A stretch of DNA of 5,895 bases. It comes from Clostridiaceae bacterium (GTDB lineage Bacteria > Bacillota > Clostridia > Oscillospirales > Acutalibacteraceae). Location of the stretch: positions 1 to 5,895 of the forward strand of contig JAEDGF010000102.1 of the NCBI GenBank assembly GCA_016297645.1, written 5' to 3'. Under the pieces are notes generated by a model. It ran no database searches. It was given only the letters and a program-made list of their open reading frames with translations, and was not told where the DNA came from. Shown piece after piece: positions 1 through 4,995 of the stretch; position 1 is the stretch's first letter, and every line of letters begins with the position of its first letter. Both the position numbers and the translations under genes were made by a program.

Positions 1-245
1 AGATGATGGACTCGGTGACAAAAATTCTTTACCCTGCCGTTGCAAAGAAGTTTGCAGCCACTCCCTCGCGTGTGGAGAGAGCCATCCGCCATGCTATCGA
101 AGTGGCATGGGACAGGGGTGATATCGATGTTCTCACATCGTATTTCGGCTACACTATCCAAACCGCGCGCGGTAAGCCCACGAATTCCGAATTTATCGCA
201 ATGATAGCGGACAGACTGCGGCTTAAACTTAAAAAGATATCCTGA
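1..245 (+). CDS. spo0A: Spo0A, sporulation master response regulator (C-terminal DNA-binding domain, 5' partial)
   Basis: This is the C-terminal effector domain of Spo0A, the phosphorelay-controlled transcription factor that commits cells to sporulation by binding 0A boxes and contacting sigma-A or sigma-H RNA polymerase. About 80 codons are visible, against roughly 260-270 residues for a full Spo0A, so the receiver domain and linker lie left of the window. The ATG at position 3 is an internal methionine, not the start. The visible part contains the near-invariant helix-turn-helix segment TPSRVERAIRHAIEVAW (residues 21-37 from that Met) and the family's closing block KPTNSEFIAMIADRLRLKLK (58-77), ending at TGA 243-245. 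Both signatures are specific to Spo0A rather than to other response regulators. The neighbour upstream in many Clostridia and Bacilli is spoIVB, but it is outside the window. A hairpin terminator follows 19 bp after the stop, so spo0A ends its transcription unit here. Recognition is from family knowledge and is very secure. Confidence 0.97.
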   Translation, partial: MMDSVTKILYPAVAKKFAATPSRVERAIRHAIEVAWDRGDIDVLTSYFGYTIQTARGKPTNSEFIAMIADRLRLKLKKIS

Positions 246-264
246 TACTTTTTTGTATCCCTTT

Positions 265-304
265 AACACAAAGGCGGACTTCTCACGAAGCCCGTCTTTG
301 TGTT
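265..304 (+). terminator. Intrinsic terminator-like hairpin after spo0A
   Basis: Bases 265-282 pair with 287-304 around a 4-nt loop (TCAC). Of 18 positions, 17 can pair, with one G-U wobble (274/295) and one mismatch (278/291). The following bases are only moderately T-rich (TGTTAAGCTTGCCTTTTTG), so release may be less than complete. The position, 19 bp after the spo0A stop, supports its role as the end of that transcript. Confidence 0.75.
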
Positions 305-398
305 TGTTAAGCTTGCCTTTTTGTTCATGCTGTTATTTTATGAAGCCGCAAGATTTCGGCTTACCGCGAATTTTCGAAGAAACGGTCAGTAAGAATGA

Positions 399-527
399 AT
401 GAGTTTATGTGTCCTCGCGTTTTCCACTGCTTCGGCGGCAATCGTTCTCGGAACGGCACTGCTGAGGGTTGAAAAGAGGTTTATTTTCCATATTTTCCCC
501 GAGAAAAACAAAAAAGCCCCTCAATGA
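399..527 (+). CDS. Possible 42-residue single-pass membrane microprotein
   Basis: An ATG at 399 opens a 42-codon frame ending at TGA 525-527. The predicted peptide has a hydrophobic stretch of about 20 residues (residues 3-22, CVLAFSTASAAIVLGTALL), then a basic, aromatic tail (RVEKRFIFHIF) and a lysine-rich end. This resembles a small single-pass membrane protein with its C-terminus in the cytoplasm, or a decayed phage peptide. Against it, there is no convincing Shine-Dalgarno sequence, the codon just before the ATG is TGA in the same frame, the stop lies inside the terminator-like hairpin at 516-532, and I recognise no family. It is listed because the composition is membrane-like rather than random, not because expression is likely. 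Confidence 0.15.
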   Translation: MSLCVLAFSTASAAIVLGTALLRVEKRFIFHIFPEKNKKAPQ

Positions 528-532
528 GGAGC
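504..532 (-). terminator. Terminator-shaped hairpin on the minus strand with no clear upstream gene
   Basis: Read on the minus strand, the sequence is a stem GCTCCTC / GAGGGGC (526-532 with 516-522, one wobble pair) with a 3-nt loop, followed by a T6 run, a G, then T5 (504-515 on the plus strand). This is the standard form of a Rho-independent terminator. On the plus strand the wobble becomes a C-A mismatch and there is no T-tract, so the orientation is minus. No credible minus-strand gene lies between it and the holin. It may be left over from lost phage or host sequence, or may guard spo0A from antisense transcription. Confidence 0.5.
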
Positions 533-776
533 GACGAAAAGTATAACAACCCACCGGGCAAAACGAAGTGTTGCTTGGAAACTGAGGTATATGTTTTTAA
601 TGAATCAATACTCCATCCGTATCCGGCAGGGGTATTAACAAAAAATATCAACAGCAATGGAATGATCCTTCGCTGTGTTTTTGATTGCAGCACTATGCAA
701 GCAGAGCGCATCCCGGCGAAAGTTTACGCAAAAACCGAAATTGAACTACTTTTACTACTTCAACAATCAAAATTTT

Positions 777-782
777 AGGAGG
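777..782 (+). promoter_or_regulatory. Shine-Dalgarno sequence for the holin
   Basis: AGGAGG lies 8 nt before the ATG at 791. This is a full-strength consensus site at the usual spacing. It fixes the holin start at 791 and shows that the later TTG at 829, which opens the downstream frame, is not the natural start. Confidence 0.8.
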
Positions 783-790
783 AAAACATC

Positions 791-1056
791 ATGATTAACC
801 GGAAAGTTCGTATTCGTAACAAGAATTTTTGGTTGGCTCTCATTCCCGCCGTTCTCCTTTGGTACAGGTGGCAGCCGCTGTCTTTGGCTTCACCGTTGAC
901 CTCGGTGATATGGGTGATAAACAGCTTGTAGTTGTCAACGCCGTCTTTGCGGTTCTTGCCATTCTCGGCATTGTGACCGACCCGACCACCGAGGGTGTAA
1001 GCGACTCCAAGCAGGCTATGACCTACGAAATGCCGAAAAAGAAGAACGCCAACTAA
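791..1056 (+). pseudogene. Phage phi-LC3-type holin, frameshifted by one base
   Basis: Holins are small membrane proteins that let phage endolysins reach the cell wall. Translation from ATG 791 gives MINRKVRIRNKNFWLALIPA then VLL, and the frame is then lost near 857-860. From 859 the next frame continues seamlessly as LVQVAAAVFGFTVDLGDMGD and on to a lysine-rich end at TAA 1054-1056. Adding one T to the TTT at 858-860 would restore an 88-residue protein: a basic amphipathic start, a first membrane segment (about residues 13-33), a short acidic turn, a second segment (about 47-63), the conserved ILGIVTDPTTEGVSDS block and a charged tail. That architecture and the DPTTEGVSDS signature are typical of phi-LC3 family holins of Firmicutes phages. 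As written, the first frame stops after 46 codons at TAG 929-931. No endolysin, tail or other phage gene is nearby. The shift may be a real mutation of a prophage relic or a homopolymer sequencing error; only one base separates it from an intact gene. Confidence 0.85.
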
Positions 1057-1071
1057 AAGTCAGCGTTCTTC
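1041..1071 (+). other. Hairpin overlapping the holin stop codon
   Basis: GAAGAACGC at 1041-1049 is perfectly repeated in inverse at 1063-1071, giving a 9-bp stem with a 13-nt loop that contains the TAA stop (1054-1056). No T-run follows, so it is not a complete terminator on its own. It may protect the mRNA end or may be incidental to the AAGAACGCC coding sequence. Confidence 0.3.
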
Positions 1072-1104
1072 AATGTAAGCACAAACCCGAATGTATGTTT
1101 TACG

Positions 1105-1153
1105 AAAAAAACCGTTACGCCGCATAAAAAGCAGTGTGACGGTTTTGTTTTTT
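1105..1153. terminator. Bidirectional intrinsic terminator between the holin and araC-type gene
   Basis: A 13-bp stem (1108-1120 with 1134-1146, two G-U wobbles) closes a 13-nt loop. On the plus strand it is followed by G then T6 (1148-1153). On the minus strand the A-run 1105-1111 supplies a T-tract. It sits between two convergent genes, 52 bp after the holin stop and 25 bp beyond the stop of the AraC-family gene, and probably ends both transcripts. Confidence 0.85.
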
Positions 1154-1177
1154 GTATAAGGTTAACATAAAGCTGTT

Positions 1178-2005
1178 TTAGCGGGAGCGTGATGTTTTTC
1201 TGAAATCGGACGGCGTTGTGCCGACATACTGCTTAAAAACACGCAGGAAGTTCGATTCCGATTGAAAGCCGCATTCGCAGCCGATGCTTGTGACCGACAT
1301 GTCGGTTGTAAGCAGCAGATTTTTTGCGCAGTTTACCTTCAGTCGGTTTAGGTATTCCGAATATGTCTGCTTCATTTGTTCATGAAAGCATGTGCTGAAA
1401 TGGCTTGTGTTGTAGTGTGCAACTTGAGCCGTTTGCCGCAAAGAGGGATTTTCCATGAAATGCATCTGCATATACGCGAGTGCGTCGCGCATAGGTTCAC
1501 GCAGTTCCGCCGTGCCTGTGTACAGCGGAATATTTTTTTGCGCTTTCAGCAGCAGACACCTGAGGATACAGCGCAGAACGGTGTCGTCGGTCGGCTTTGT
1601 GCGTGCTTCCGCAATCAGCGCATCTGACAAAAGCTCTGCTGTTTTCAGTTCCGCGTCACCGAGCACGGTACAGAGATCGCCTCCGAAAGAAGCTATGCTT
1701 TGAATAATGTTTTTGTCGGCAAGATGTTCCGAAAAGCTGATATTGTAATAAACAGATTGTTCCCTTAATGAAACCATGTGCAGGTCGGACGGGCGCAGAA
1801 TATAAAGACTTCCGCGCGACAGAGTGTACCGCGTCCCGTTTAAGACCTGTATCCCGCCGCCGCTTACAATCAGCTCTATTTCCGTGTAGTCGTGGCGATG
1901 CAGCCTGTCGTAAGTGGAATCGGAGCTTTTTCGTTTTTGCGCCGACAATCCGTCCGCGCTGTCAATTCGAGTGCGTGCAAGCAGTGTGCTTATTTCTTTT
2001 GCCAT
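1178..2005 (-). CDS. AraC/XylS-family transcriptional regulator with cupin sensor domain
   Basis: A 275-residue one-component regulator, the usual length for sugar-responsive AraC proteins. The N-terminal half (about residues 30-110) looks like a cupin ligand-binding domain, with the HRH pair at 36-38 in LHRHDYTEIELIVSGGG and the later PSDLHMVS strand. This is the pattern seen in regulators such as RhaS or MelR that bind a sugar in a beta-barrel. The C-terminal 100 or so residues form the double helix-turn-helix domain: the first HTH covers about 188-210 (LRQTAQVAHYNTSHFSTCFHE) and the second about 236-260 (MSVTSIGCECGFQSESNFLRVFKQ), followed by the conserved GTTPSDFRK end. The start is set by GGGGAG (2016-2021) 10 nt before the ATG at 2005. 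The gene is divergent from the GH2 glycosidase across 162 bp, the standard arrangement for a local activator, so it probably controls that gene and itself. The effector cannot be read from sequence; a mannoside or related oligosaccharide is inferred from the neighbour. Confidence 0.93.
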   Translation of the reverse strand: MAKEISTLLARTRIDSADGLSAQKRKSSDSTYDRLHRHDYTEIELIVSGGGIQVLNGTRYTLSRGSLYILRPSDLHMVSLREQSVYYNISFSEHLADKNIIQSIASFGGDLCTVLGDAELKTAELLSDALIAEARTKPTDDTVLRCILRCLLLKAQKNIPLYTGTAELREPMRDALAYMQMHFMENPSLRQTAQVAHYNTSHFSTCFHEQMKQTYSEYLNRLKVNCAKNLLLTTDMSVTSIGCECGFQSESNFLRVFKQYVGTTPSDFRKTSRSR

Positions 2006-2035
2006 TTTTCACATTCTCCCCGCTTATATTCCTCA

Positions 2036-2103
2036 TTTGTATTATAGTATGAGCATTTTTGTATTTCAATAAAAAATCAAAAAATATTATAATAAAATAC
2101 AAA
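2036..2103. repeat. TTTGTATT repeats in the divergent promoter, candidate AraC-protein operator
   Basis: TTTGTATTA lies at 2036-2044 and TTTGTATTT at 2058-2066, in direct orientation with 22 bp between equivalent bases, about two helical turns. A perfect inverted copy, AAATACAAA, lies at 2095-2103. AraC proteins commonly bind pairs of direct half-sites about 21 bp apart. The two direct copies overlap the -10 and -35 of the regulator's own promoter, which would suit autorepression, while the inverted copy faces the glycosidase. The region is very AT-rich, so chance similarity is a real alternative. Confidence 0.35.
2041..2069 (-). promoter_or_regulatory. Sigma-A promoter of the AraC-family gene
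   Basis: On the minus strand, TTGAAA (2064-2069) and TATAAT (2041-2046) are separated by exactly 17 bp. The -10 is a perfect match and the -35 matches 5 of 6. Transcription would start near 2034, giving a leader of about 29 nt that includes the GGGGAG ribosome binding site. Confidence 0.75.
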
Positions 2104-2140
2104 CAAACTGCGACAGGCTTGTTACGCGGTATGATAAAAT
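2102..2140 (+). promoter_or_regulatory. Possible promoter region and dyad for the GH2 gene
   Basis: A TATGAT hexamer (2130-2135) could be a -10 element. The best upstream match 16 bp before it, CTGCGA (2108-2113), agrees with the -35 consensus at only 3 of 6 bases. A poor -35 is typical of promoters that need an activator. An imperfect dyad, AACAAACTG (2102-2110) against CAGGCTTGTT (2114-2123), sits across the -35 area and could be a protein site. An alternative -10, TATAAT at 2088-2093, is perfect but has no good -35. The start point therefore cannot be settled from sequence alone. Confidence 0.3.
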
Positions 2141-2167
2141 TGAAAAAAAGCGGCGGAGGCACGAAAA

Positions 2168-4447
2168 ATGAACCTGAACGGAAAATGGAAGCTTTATTTC
2201 TACGAAAACGGCAGCGCTGATATTGCCGATCCTCAAAAACTGTATCAATGCAACATTCCGTGTATACCGTGCACGGTGCCGGGAAATGTCGAGCTTGATC
2301 TGTCGGTAGCCGGCTTTTTGCCTGCCGATCTTTTTATGGGAACAAACATTTTATCTGCGGAGAAATACGAATGTTTTGACTGGTGGTATGAGACGTCATT
2401 TGTTCCGCCCGCGCCGACAGACGGACAAAATGTTATCCTTCGCTTTGACGGCGTTGACTGTGTCGCCGAATACTTTTTAAACGGTAAAAGCATCGGCACG
2501 TCTGATAATATGTTTATTGAACATGAATTTGATGTGACCGATAAGCTTGTCTACGGCAGCGAAAACGCACTGCATGTGCATATAACTTCGCCTTTGGCTG
2601 CCGTTCACGGAACGGACTACGACCTCGACACGGTTTCATATTCATGGCACAATTACCCGTTGAGTCAGTACATCCGAAAAGCGCCGCATTCGTTCGGGTG
2701 GGATATAATGCCGCGTGCCTTGAGTGCGGGCATATGGCGCAGCGTGAATCTGAACTACAGGGAAAAAAACTGTTTTAGGTATGTTCATTTTGAATTGCTG
2801 TCAATTGACGGTACTTGCGGCAAGACGGCAATGTACTATCAGTTCAATTCGGATGTATGCGATATGTTTGTGCGTCACACGGCAGTTGTAAGAGGAGTGT
2901 GCGGAGAGCATTCGTTTGCCGCAGAAACGGATATGTACAGTGACGGCGGGCGGTGCTTTATCGACATCCCGAATCTGAAACTGTGGTCGCCTAAAAACTA
3001 CGGCGAACCTAATATGTACAATGTTACGGTTGAGGTATTTTACGACAGCGGGGAAGTGCTTGCTTCGACTTCATTTCGGCAGGGCTTCCGAACGCTTGAA
3101 CTTCGCCGTACCGATACAGTGCAAAAGGAAGGTTGTTTCGAGTTCGTTATAAACGGTGTTAAGATTACAGCAGTCGGTTCAAATTGGGTTCCGTTGGACG
3201 TATATCACAGCAGAGACACCGAGCGTTTGCAAAAGGCGTTGGAGCTTGCCGACGATATAGGGTGTAATATTCTTCGCTGCTGGGGCGGAAATGTATACGA
3301 AAGCGATGCCTTTTTTGACTTTTGCGATGAACACGGGATCATGGTATGGCAGGATTTTGCCATGGCGTGTTCATATTATCCGCAGAGCCGTATTTTTGCC
3401 GAGAAGATAGAGCGGGAAGTGAGAGCCGTTGCCGAGCGGTTGCGCAATCACGCGTGTCTTGTTCTTTGGTGCGGTGACAATGAAATCGACGCTATGGTTG
3501 CACCGCATAATCGTCCGTCAGTGAACCGTATTACACGCGAGGTTATTCCTCGCATGCTTGAAAGAGTCGACCCGTTTCGTCCGTACATTGCGTCGTCACC
3601 TTATGTAGCCGATTCCGCCCGTGATGCGGGCAAAGATTATTACCCCGAAGTACATTTATGGGGTTCGCGCGATTATTATAAAAGCAGGTTTTACACCGAT
3701 TCAAAAGCGTATTTTGTCAGCGAGACCGGTTATCACGGCTGCCCGTCGAAAGAGAGCATCGAAAAATTCATTGCCCCCGATCAAGTATGGCACTATATAA
3801 ATAATCCGCAGTGGAATTTTCACTCGACAGATCAAAAAAATTCTCCCGACCGTGTTATGCTTATGCATAAGCAGGTGCGGCAGCTGTTCGGAAATGTACC
3901 GAACGAAATATGTGAATATGTTATAGCTTCTCAAATTTCGCAGGCGGAGGCAAAAAAGTTCTTTATTGAGCGGGTTCGCGCCAAAACCGATACGATGGGC
4001 GGCATTATCTGGTGGAATCTGCTTGACGGATGGCCGCAGATGTCCGATGCCGTTGTCGACTATTACTTCACAAAAAAGCTTGCTTATAACTATATTAAAC
4101 GTTCTTCGCGTCCGATTCTTGCCTTCGTCGGTGAGATGGCGAGCTGGGGGTATCCCGTTCTCGTTGCCGACGGAACGGATAAAAAAGCCGATGTTAACGT
4201 AAAAATAACGGATATCAAAACACAAAAGGTTCTGTTCAGTGGGCAGTGCACCGTTTTGCCGAATCACTGCGCTCGAGTAGGCTTTGTGCCGATGATGTAT
4301 TCCGACAAAGGTATGTTTTTAATTGAATTCGCCGTAAACGGGGACAGATTTATAAATACATATCTTTACGGTTCGCCGCCGTTTGATCTTGAAACATATA
4401 AAGCATTTATGAAATCGGCAGACGAAGCCGAGGCAAATATAAGCTGA
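2168..4447 (+). CDS. GH2 family glycoside hydrolase, beta-mannosidase-like, cytoplasmic
   Basis: A 759-residue retaining glycosidase of family GH2, closest in pattern to the beta-mannosidase branch, which removes terminal beta-mannosyl residues from oligosaccharides. The order is: N-terminal jelly-roll sugar-binding domain (about 1-200, with FDWWYETSF at 70-78 and FDGVDCVAEYFLNGKSIG at 93-110), an immunoglobulin-like domain (about 200-310), and a TIM barrel (about 320-650). The barrel shows NILRCWGGNVYESDAFFDFC (367-386), MVWQDFAMACSYYP (392-405), the acid/base motif WCGDNE with Glu439, the nucleophile motif FVSETG with Glu519, and IIWWNLLDGWPQMSD (613-627). A short C-terminal domain follows; many bacterial beta-mannosidases are longer, above 800 residues. 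No signal peptide or membrane segment is present, so it acts inside the cell on imported sugars. GGAGG (2155-2159) lies 8 nt before the ATG. The divergent AraC gene is its likely regulator. Family and mechanism are secure; exact substrate is not. Other GH2 activities, such as exo-glucosaminidase or mannosylglycoprotein endo-beta-mannosidase, remain possible. Confidence 0.93.
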   Translation: MNLNGKWKLYFYENGSADIADPQKLYQCNIPCIPCTVPGNVELDLSVAGFLPADLFMGTNILSAEKYECFDWWYETSFVPPAPTDGQNVILRFDGVDCVAEYFLNGKSIGTSDNMFIEHEFDVTDKLVYGSENALHVHITSPLAAVHGTDYDLDTVSYSWHNYPLSQYIRKAPHSFGWDIMPRALSAGIWRSVNLNYREKNCFRYVHFELLSIDGTCGKTAMYYQFNSDVCDMFVRHTAVVRGVCGEHSFAAETDMYSDGGRCFIDIPNLKLWSPKNYGEPNMYNVTVEVFYDSGEVLASTSFRQGFRTLELRRTDTVQKEGCFEFVINGVKITAVGSNWVPLDVYHSRDTERLQKALELADDIGCNILRCWGGNVYESDAFFDFCDEHGIMVWQDFAMACSYYPQSRIFAEKIEREVRAVAERLRNHACLVLWCGDNEIDAMVAPHNRPSVNRITREVIPRMLERVDPFRPYIASSPYVADSARDAGKDYYPEVHLWGSRDYYKSRFYTDSKAYFVSETGYHGCPSKESIEKFIAPDQVWHYINNPQWNFHSTDQKNSPDRVMLMHKQVRQLFGNVPNEICEYVIASQISQAEAKKFFIERVRAKTDTMGGIIWWNLLDGWPQMSDAVVDYYFTKKLAYNYIKRSSRPILAFVGEMASWGYPVLVADGTDKKADVNVKITDIKTQKVLFSGQCTVLPNHCARVGFVPMMYSDKGMFLIEFAVNGDRFINTYLYGSPPFDLETYKAFMKSADEAEANIS

Positions 4448-4468
4448 CCAGACTTTATTGAATATATC

Positions 4469-4498
4469 AAAAAAACGGCTTGCCGAGACAAGCCGTTT
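4469..4498. terminator. Terminator shared by the GH2 gene and the opposing gene remnant
   Basis: A perfect 10-bp stem, AAACGGCTTG (4473-4482) with CAAGCCGTTT (4489-4498), closes a 6-nt loop. On the minus strand it is followed by a run of seven T (A-run 4469-4475), a strong terminator for the remnant ending at 4523. On the plus strand the tail is the weaker TTTAATTATTTGTTT, 26 bp after the GH2 stop. It most likely serves both directions. Confidence 0.85.
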
Positions 4499-4522
4499 AA
4501 TTATTTGTTTGCAACGAATAAA

Positions 4523-4747
4523 TCAGCCGCCGCAGTTACCGTTTGAACCGCCGAACGAGTCGCCGAAGAATTTACCGAACAAATCAAGGAATATCTTTAC
4601 AAACTTATTCCAGAAGTCTCTGACGAAATTGAATATCTTGTTACAGCCGGAATCGTTGCTGTCATCTGTCGATGATTCGGGTTCGGTCGTAACAGGATCG
4701 GTTACGGGATTGGTTTCAGGCTCTGTAACCGTGTCGGTTTCGGGCTC
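4523..4747 (-). pseudogene. C-terminal remnant of a secreted or surface protein with Thr/Pro/Glu linker
   Basis: Read on the minus strand, 74 open codons end at TGA (4523-4525). The first 27 or so residues form a linker of repeated Glu-Pro and Val-Thr units (EPETDTVTEPETNPVTDPVT, then TEPESS), followed by an Asp/Ser stretch, an aromatic, basic amphipathic segment (residues 36-61, CNKIFNFVRDFWNKFVKIF then LDLFGKFF), and a Gly/Asn/Cys tail (GGSNGNCGG). Low-complexity Thr/Pro linkers before a short C-terminal module are typical of extracellular proteins of gut Clostridia. Immediately upstream, TAA (4748-4750) interrupts the frame and the coding character disappears, with no start codon or ribosome binding site. 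So only the 3' end of a gene is left. A proper terminator (4469-4498) follows it. The parent protein cannot be identified. A plus-strand frame over the same bases is the shadow of this one. Confidence 0.65.
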
Positions 4748-4846
4748 TTATCTTGCACAGCAATTTTCAAGCGGAACTTTTTCGGGACTTTACGCAAGGC
4801 ATGAAAGTCGGAAAAGCCCTTGATTCAATGGCGTTTCGGGCATAAA
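4748..4846. other. Junction segment between the surface-protein remnant and repeat-rich DNA
   Basis: About 100 bp with no supported gene. The surface-protein reading frame ends abruptly at its left edge (TAA on the minus strand at 4748-4750). In another minus-strand frame an open stretch reads KGFSDFHALRKVPKKFRLKI, running on past the junction, but it has no start signal or recognised family. The change of character at about 4748, followed by the inverted repeats to the right, makes this a plausible integration or recombination boundary; no target duplication could be identified. Confidence 0.35.
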
Positions 4847-4894
4847 ATAAGAACCTCACGGAAGACAGTTTTCTATCAACCGTGAGGTTCTTAT
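4844..4894 (-). terminator. Perfect 15-bp inverted repeat, probable terminator for the right-hand gene
   Basis: ATAAGAACCTCACGG (4847-4861) is exactly repeated in inverse at 4880-4894 around an 18-nt loop that can itself fold (GACAG / CTATC with one mismatch). On the minus strand the stem runs into TTATTTTATG, giving a short T-run; on the plus strand the tail is TATGTCAAC. It lies about 100 bp past the stop of the minus-strand gene ending at 4996, so termination of that gene is the simplest role. A structural end of a mobile element is the alternative. Confidence 0.55.
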
Positions 4895-4897
4895 ATG

Positions 4898-4908
4898 TCA
4901 ACAGTTGA
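4898..4908. repeat. Short dyad TCAAC-A-GTTGA
   Basis: A perfect 5-bp inverted repeat with a 1-bp centre, directly beside the 15-bp inverted repeat and 13 bp left of the GTTTCA cluster. Its size suits a dimeric DNA-binding protein site, but dyads of this length also occur by chance. Confidence 0.3.
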
Positions 4909-4920
4909 TAATAATGATAC

Positions 4921-4965
4921 GGTTTCATAGGGTTTCAAAAAGTTTCACTTGAAAATGAAACCCTA
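4921..4965. repeat. Phased GTTTCA repeats with nested inverted copies
   Basis: Three direct GTTTCA units start at 4922, 4932 and 4942, exactly 10 bp apart, so they face the same side of the helix. They are followed by inverted copies: TGAAA (4950-4954) mirrors TTTCA (4943-4947) across a CT centre, and TGAAACCCTA (4956-4965) is the perfect inverse of TAGGGTTTCA (4928-4937). The cluster lies 30 bp past the end of the right-hand minus-strand gene. Phased repeats with inverted partners resemble binding arrays for a recombination, replication or plasmid-type initiator protein. No such protein is encoded in the window, so the role is unassigned. Confidence 0.6.
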
Positions 4966-4995
4966 ACCACAAAAATGGAACCATCTGTGGGGATA

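Larger units (their letters stand above)
311..790. other. 480-bp stretch without a convincing gene
   Basis: Between the spo0A terminator and the holin start no reading frame looks like a known protein. The stretch holds a small possible membrane-peptide frame (399-527), a terminator-shaped hairpin oriented for the minus strand (504-532), a weak 6-bp hairpin (343-348 with 357-362), and the holin ribosome binding site at its right end. An 84-codon plus-strand frame (524-778) and a 76-codon minus-strand frame (481-711) overlap here. Neither has a clear Shine-Dalgarno sequence or family resemblance, and both run through the 516-532 hairpin. I saw no good sigma-A promoter immediately before the holin. 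The stretch could be decayed phage DNA, which would fit the frameshifted holin beside it, but nothing in it proves this. Confidence 0.5.

Noticed and set aside
481..711. 76-codon minus-strand protein with a hydrophobic centre
   Set aside because: It lacks a Shine-Dalgarno sequence and reads through the minus-strand terminator hairpin before reaching its stop, which a real gene would not do.
741..773. Holin promoter TTGAAC with downstream AT-rich hexamer
   Set aside because: The only -10-like hexamer (CAAAAT, 768-773) is too far from consensus spacing and would leave almost no leader before the ribosome binding site.
524..778. 84-codon plus-strand protein
   Set aside because: It starts inside the terminator-like hairpin, has no Shine-Dalgarno sequence, resembles nothing known, and ends at the holin ribosome binding site.
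854..861. Programmed -1 frameshift in the holin
   Set aside because: The second frame is -1 relative to the first, but the site CTC CTT TGG has no X XXY YYZ slippery heptamer. Re-pairing after slippage at CTT to CCT would be poor. A lost base is simpler.
829..1056. Independent 75-codon gene starting at TTG 829
   Set aside because: Its first 10 codons have no holin similarity and no ribosome binding site. The natural start is ATG 791 with AGGAGG.
1376..2052. Plus-strand frames opposite the AraC-family gene
   Set aside because: They are shadows of a well-supported regulator; no start signals or conserved motifs.
3701..4267. 188-codon minus-strand frame inside the GH2 gene
   Set aside because: It is antisense to a clearly conserved catalytic region and has no family resemblance.
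4458..4823. 121-codon plus-strand protein with Val/Ser/Gly repeats
   Set aside because: The VTGSVTGLVSGSVTVSVSG pattern is the antisense image of the Thr/Pro/Glu linker on the minus strand, which has much better protein character. The frame also starts next to the shared terminator and runs through it.
4921..4965. CRISPR-like array
   Set aside because: Units are only 6-7 bp with 3-4 bp between them, far too short for repeats and spacers, and no cas gene is present.
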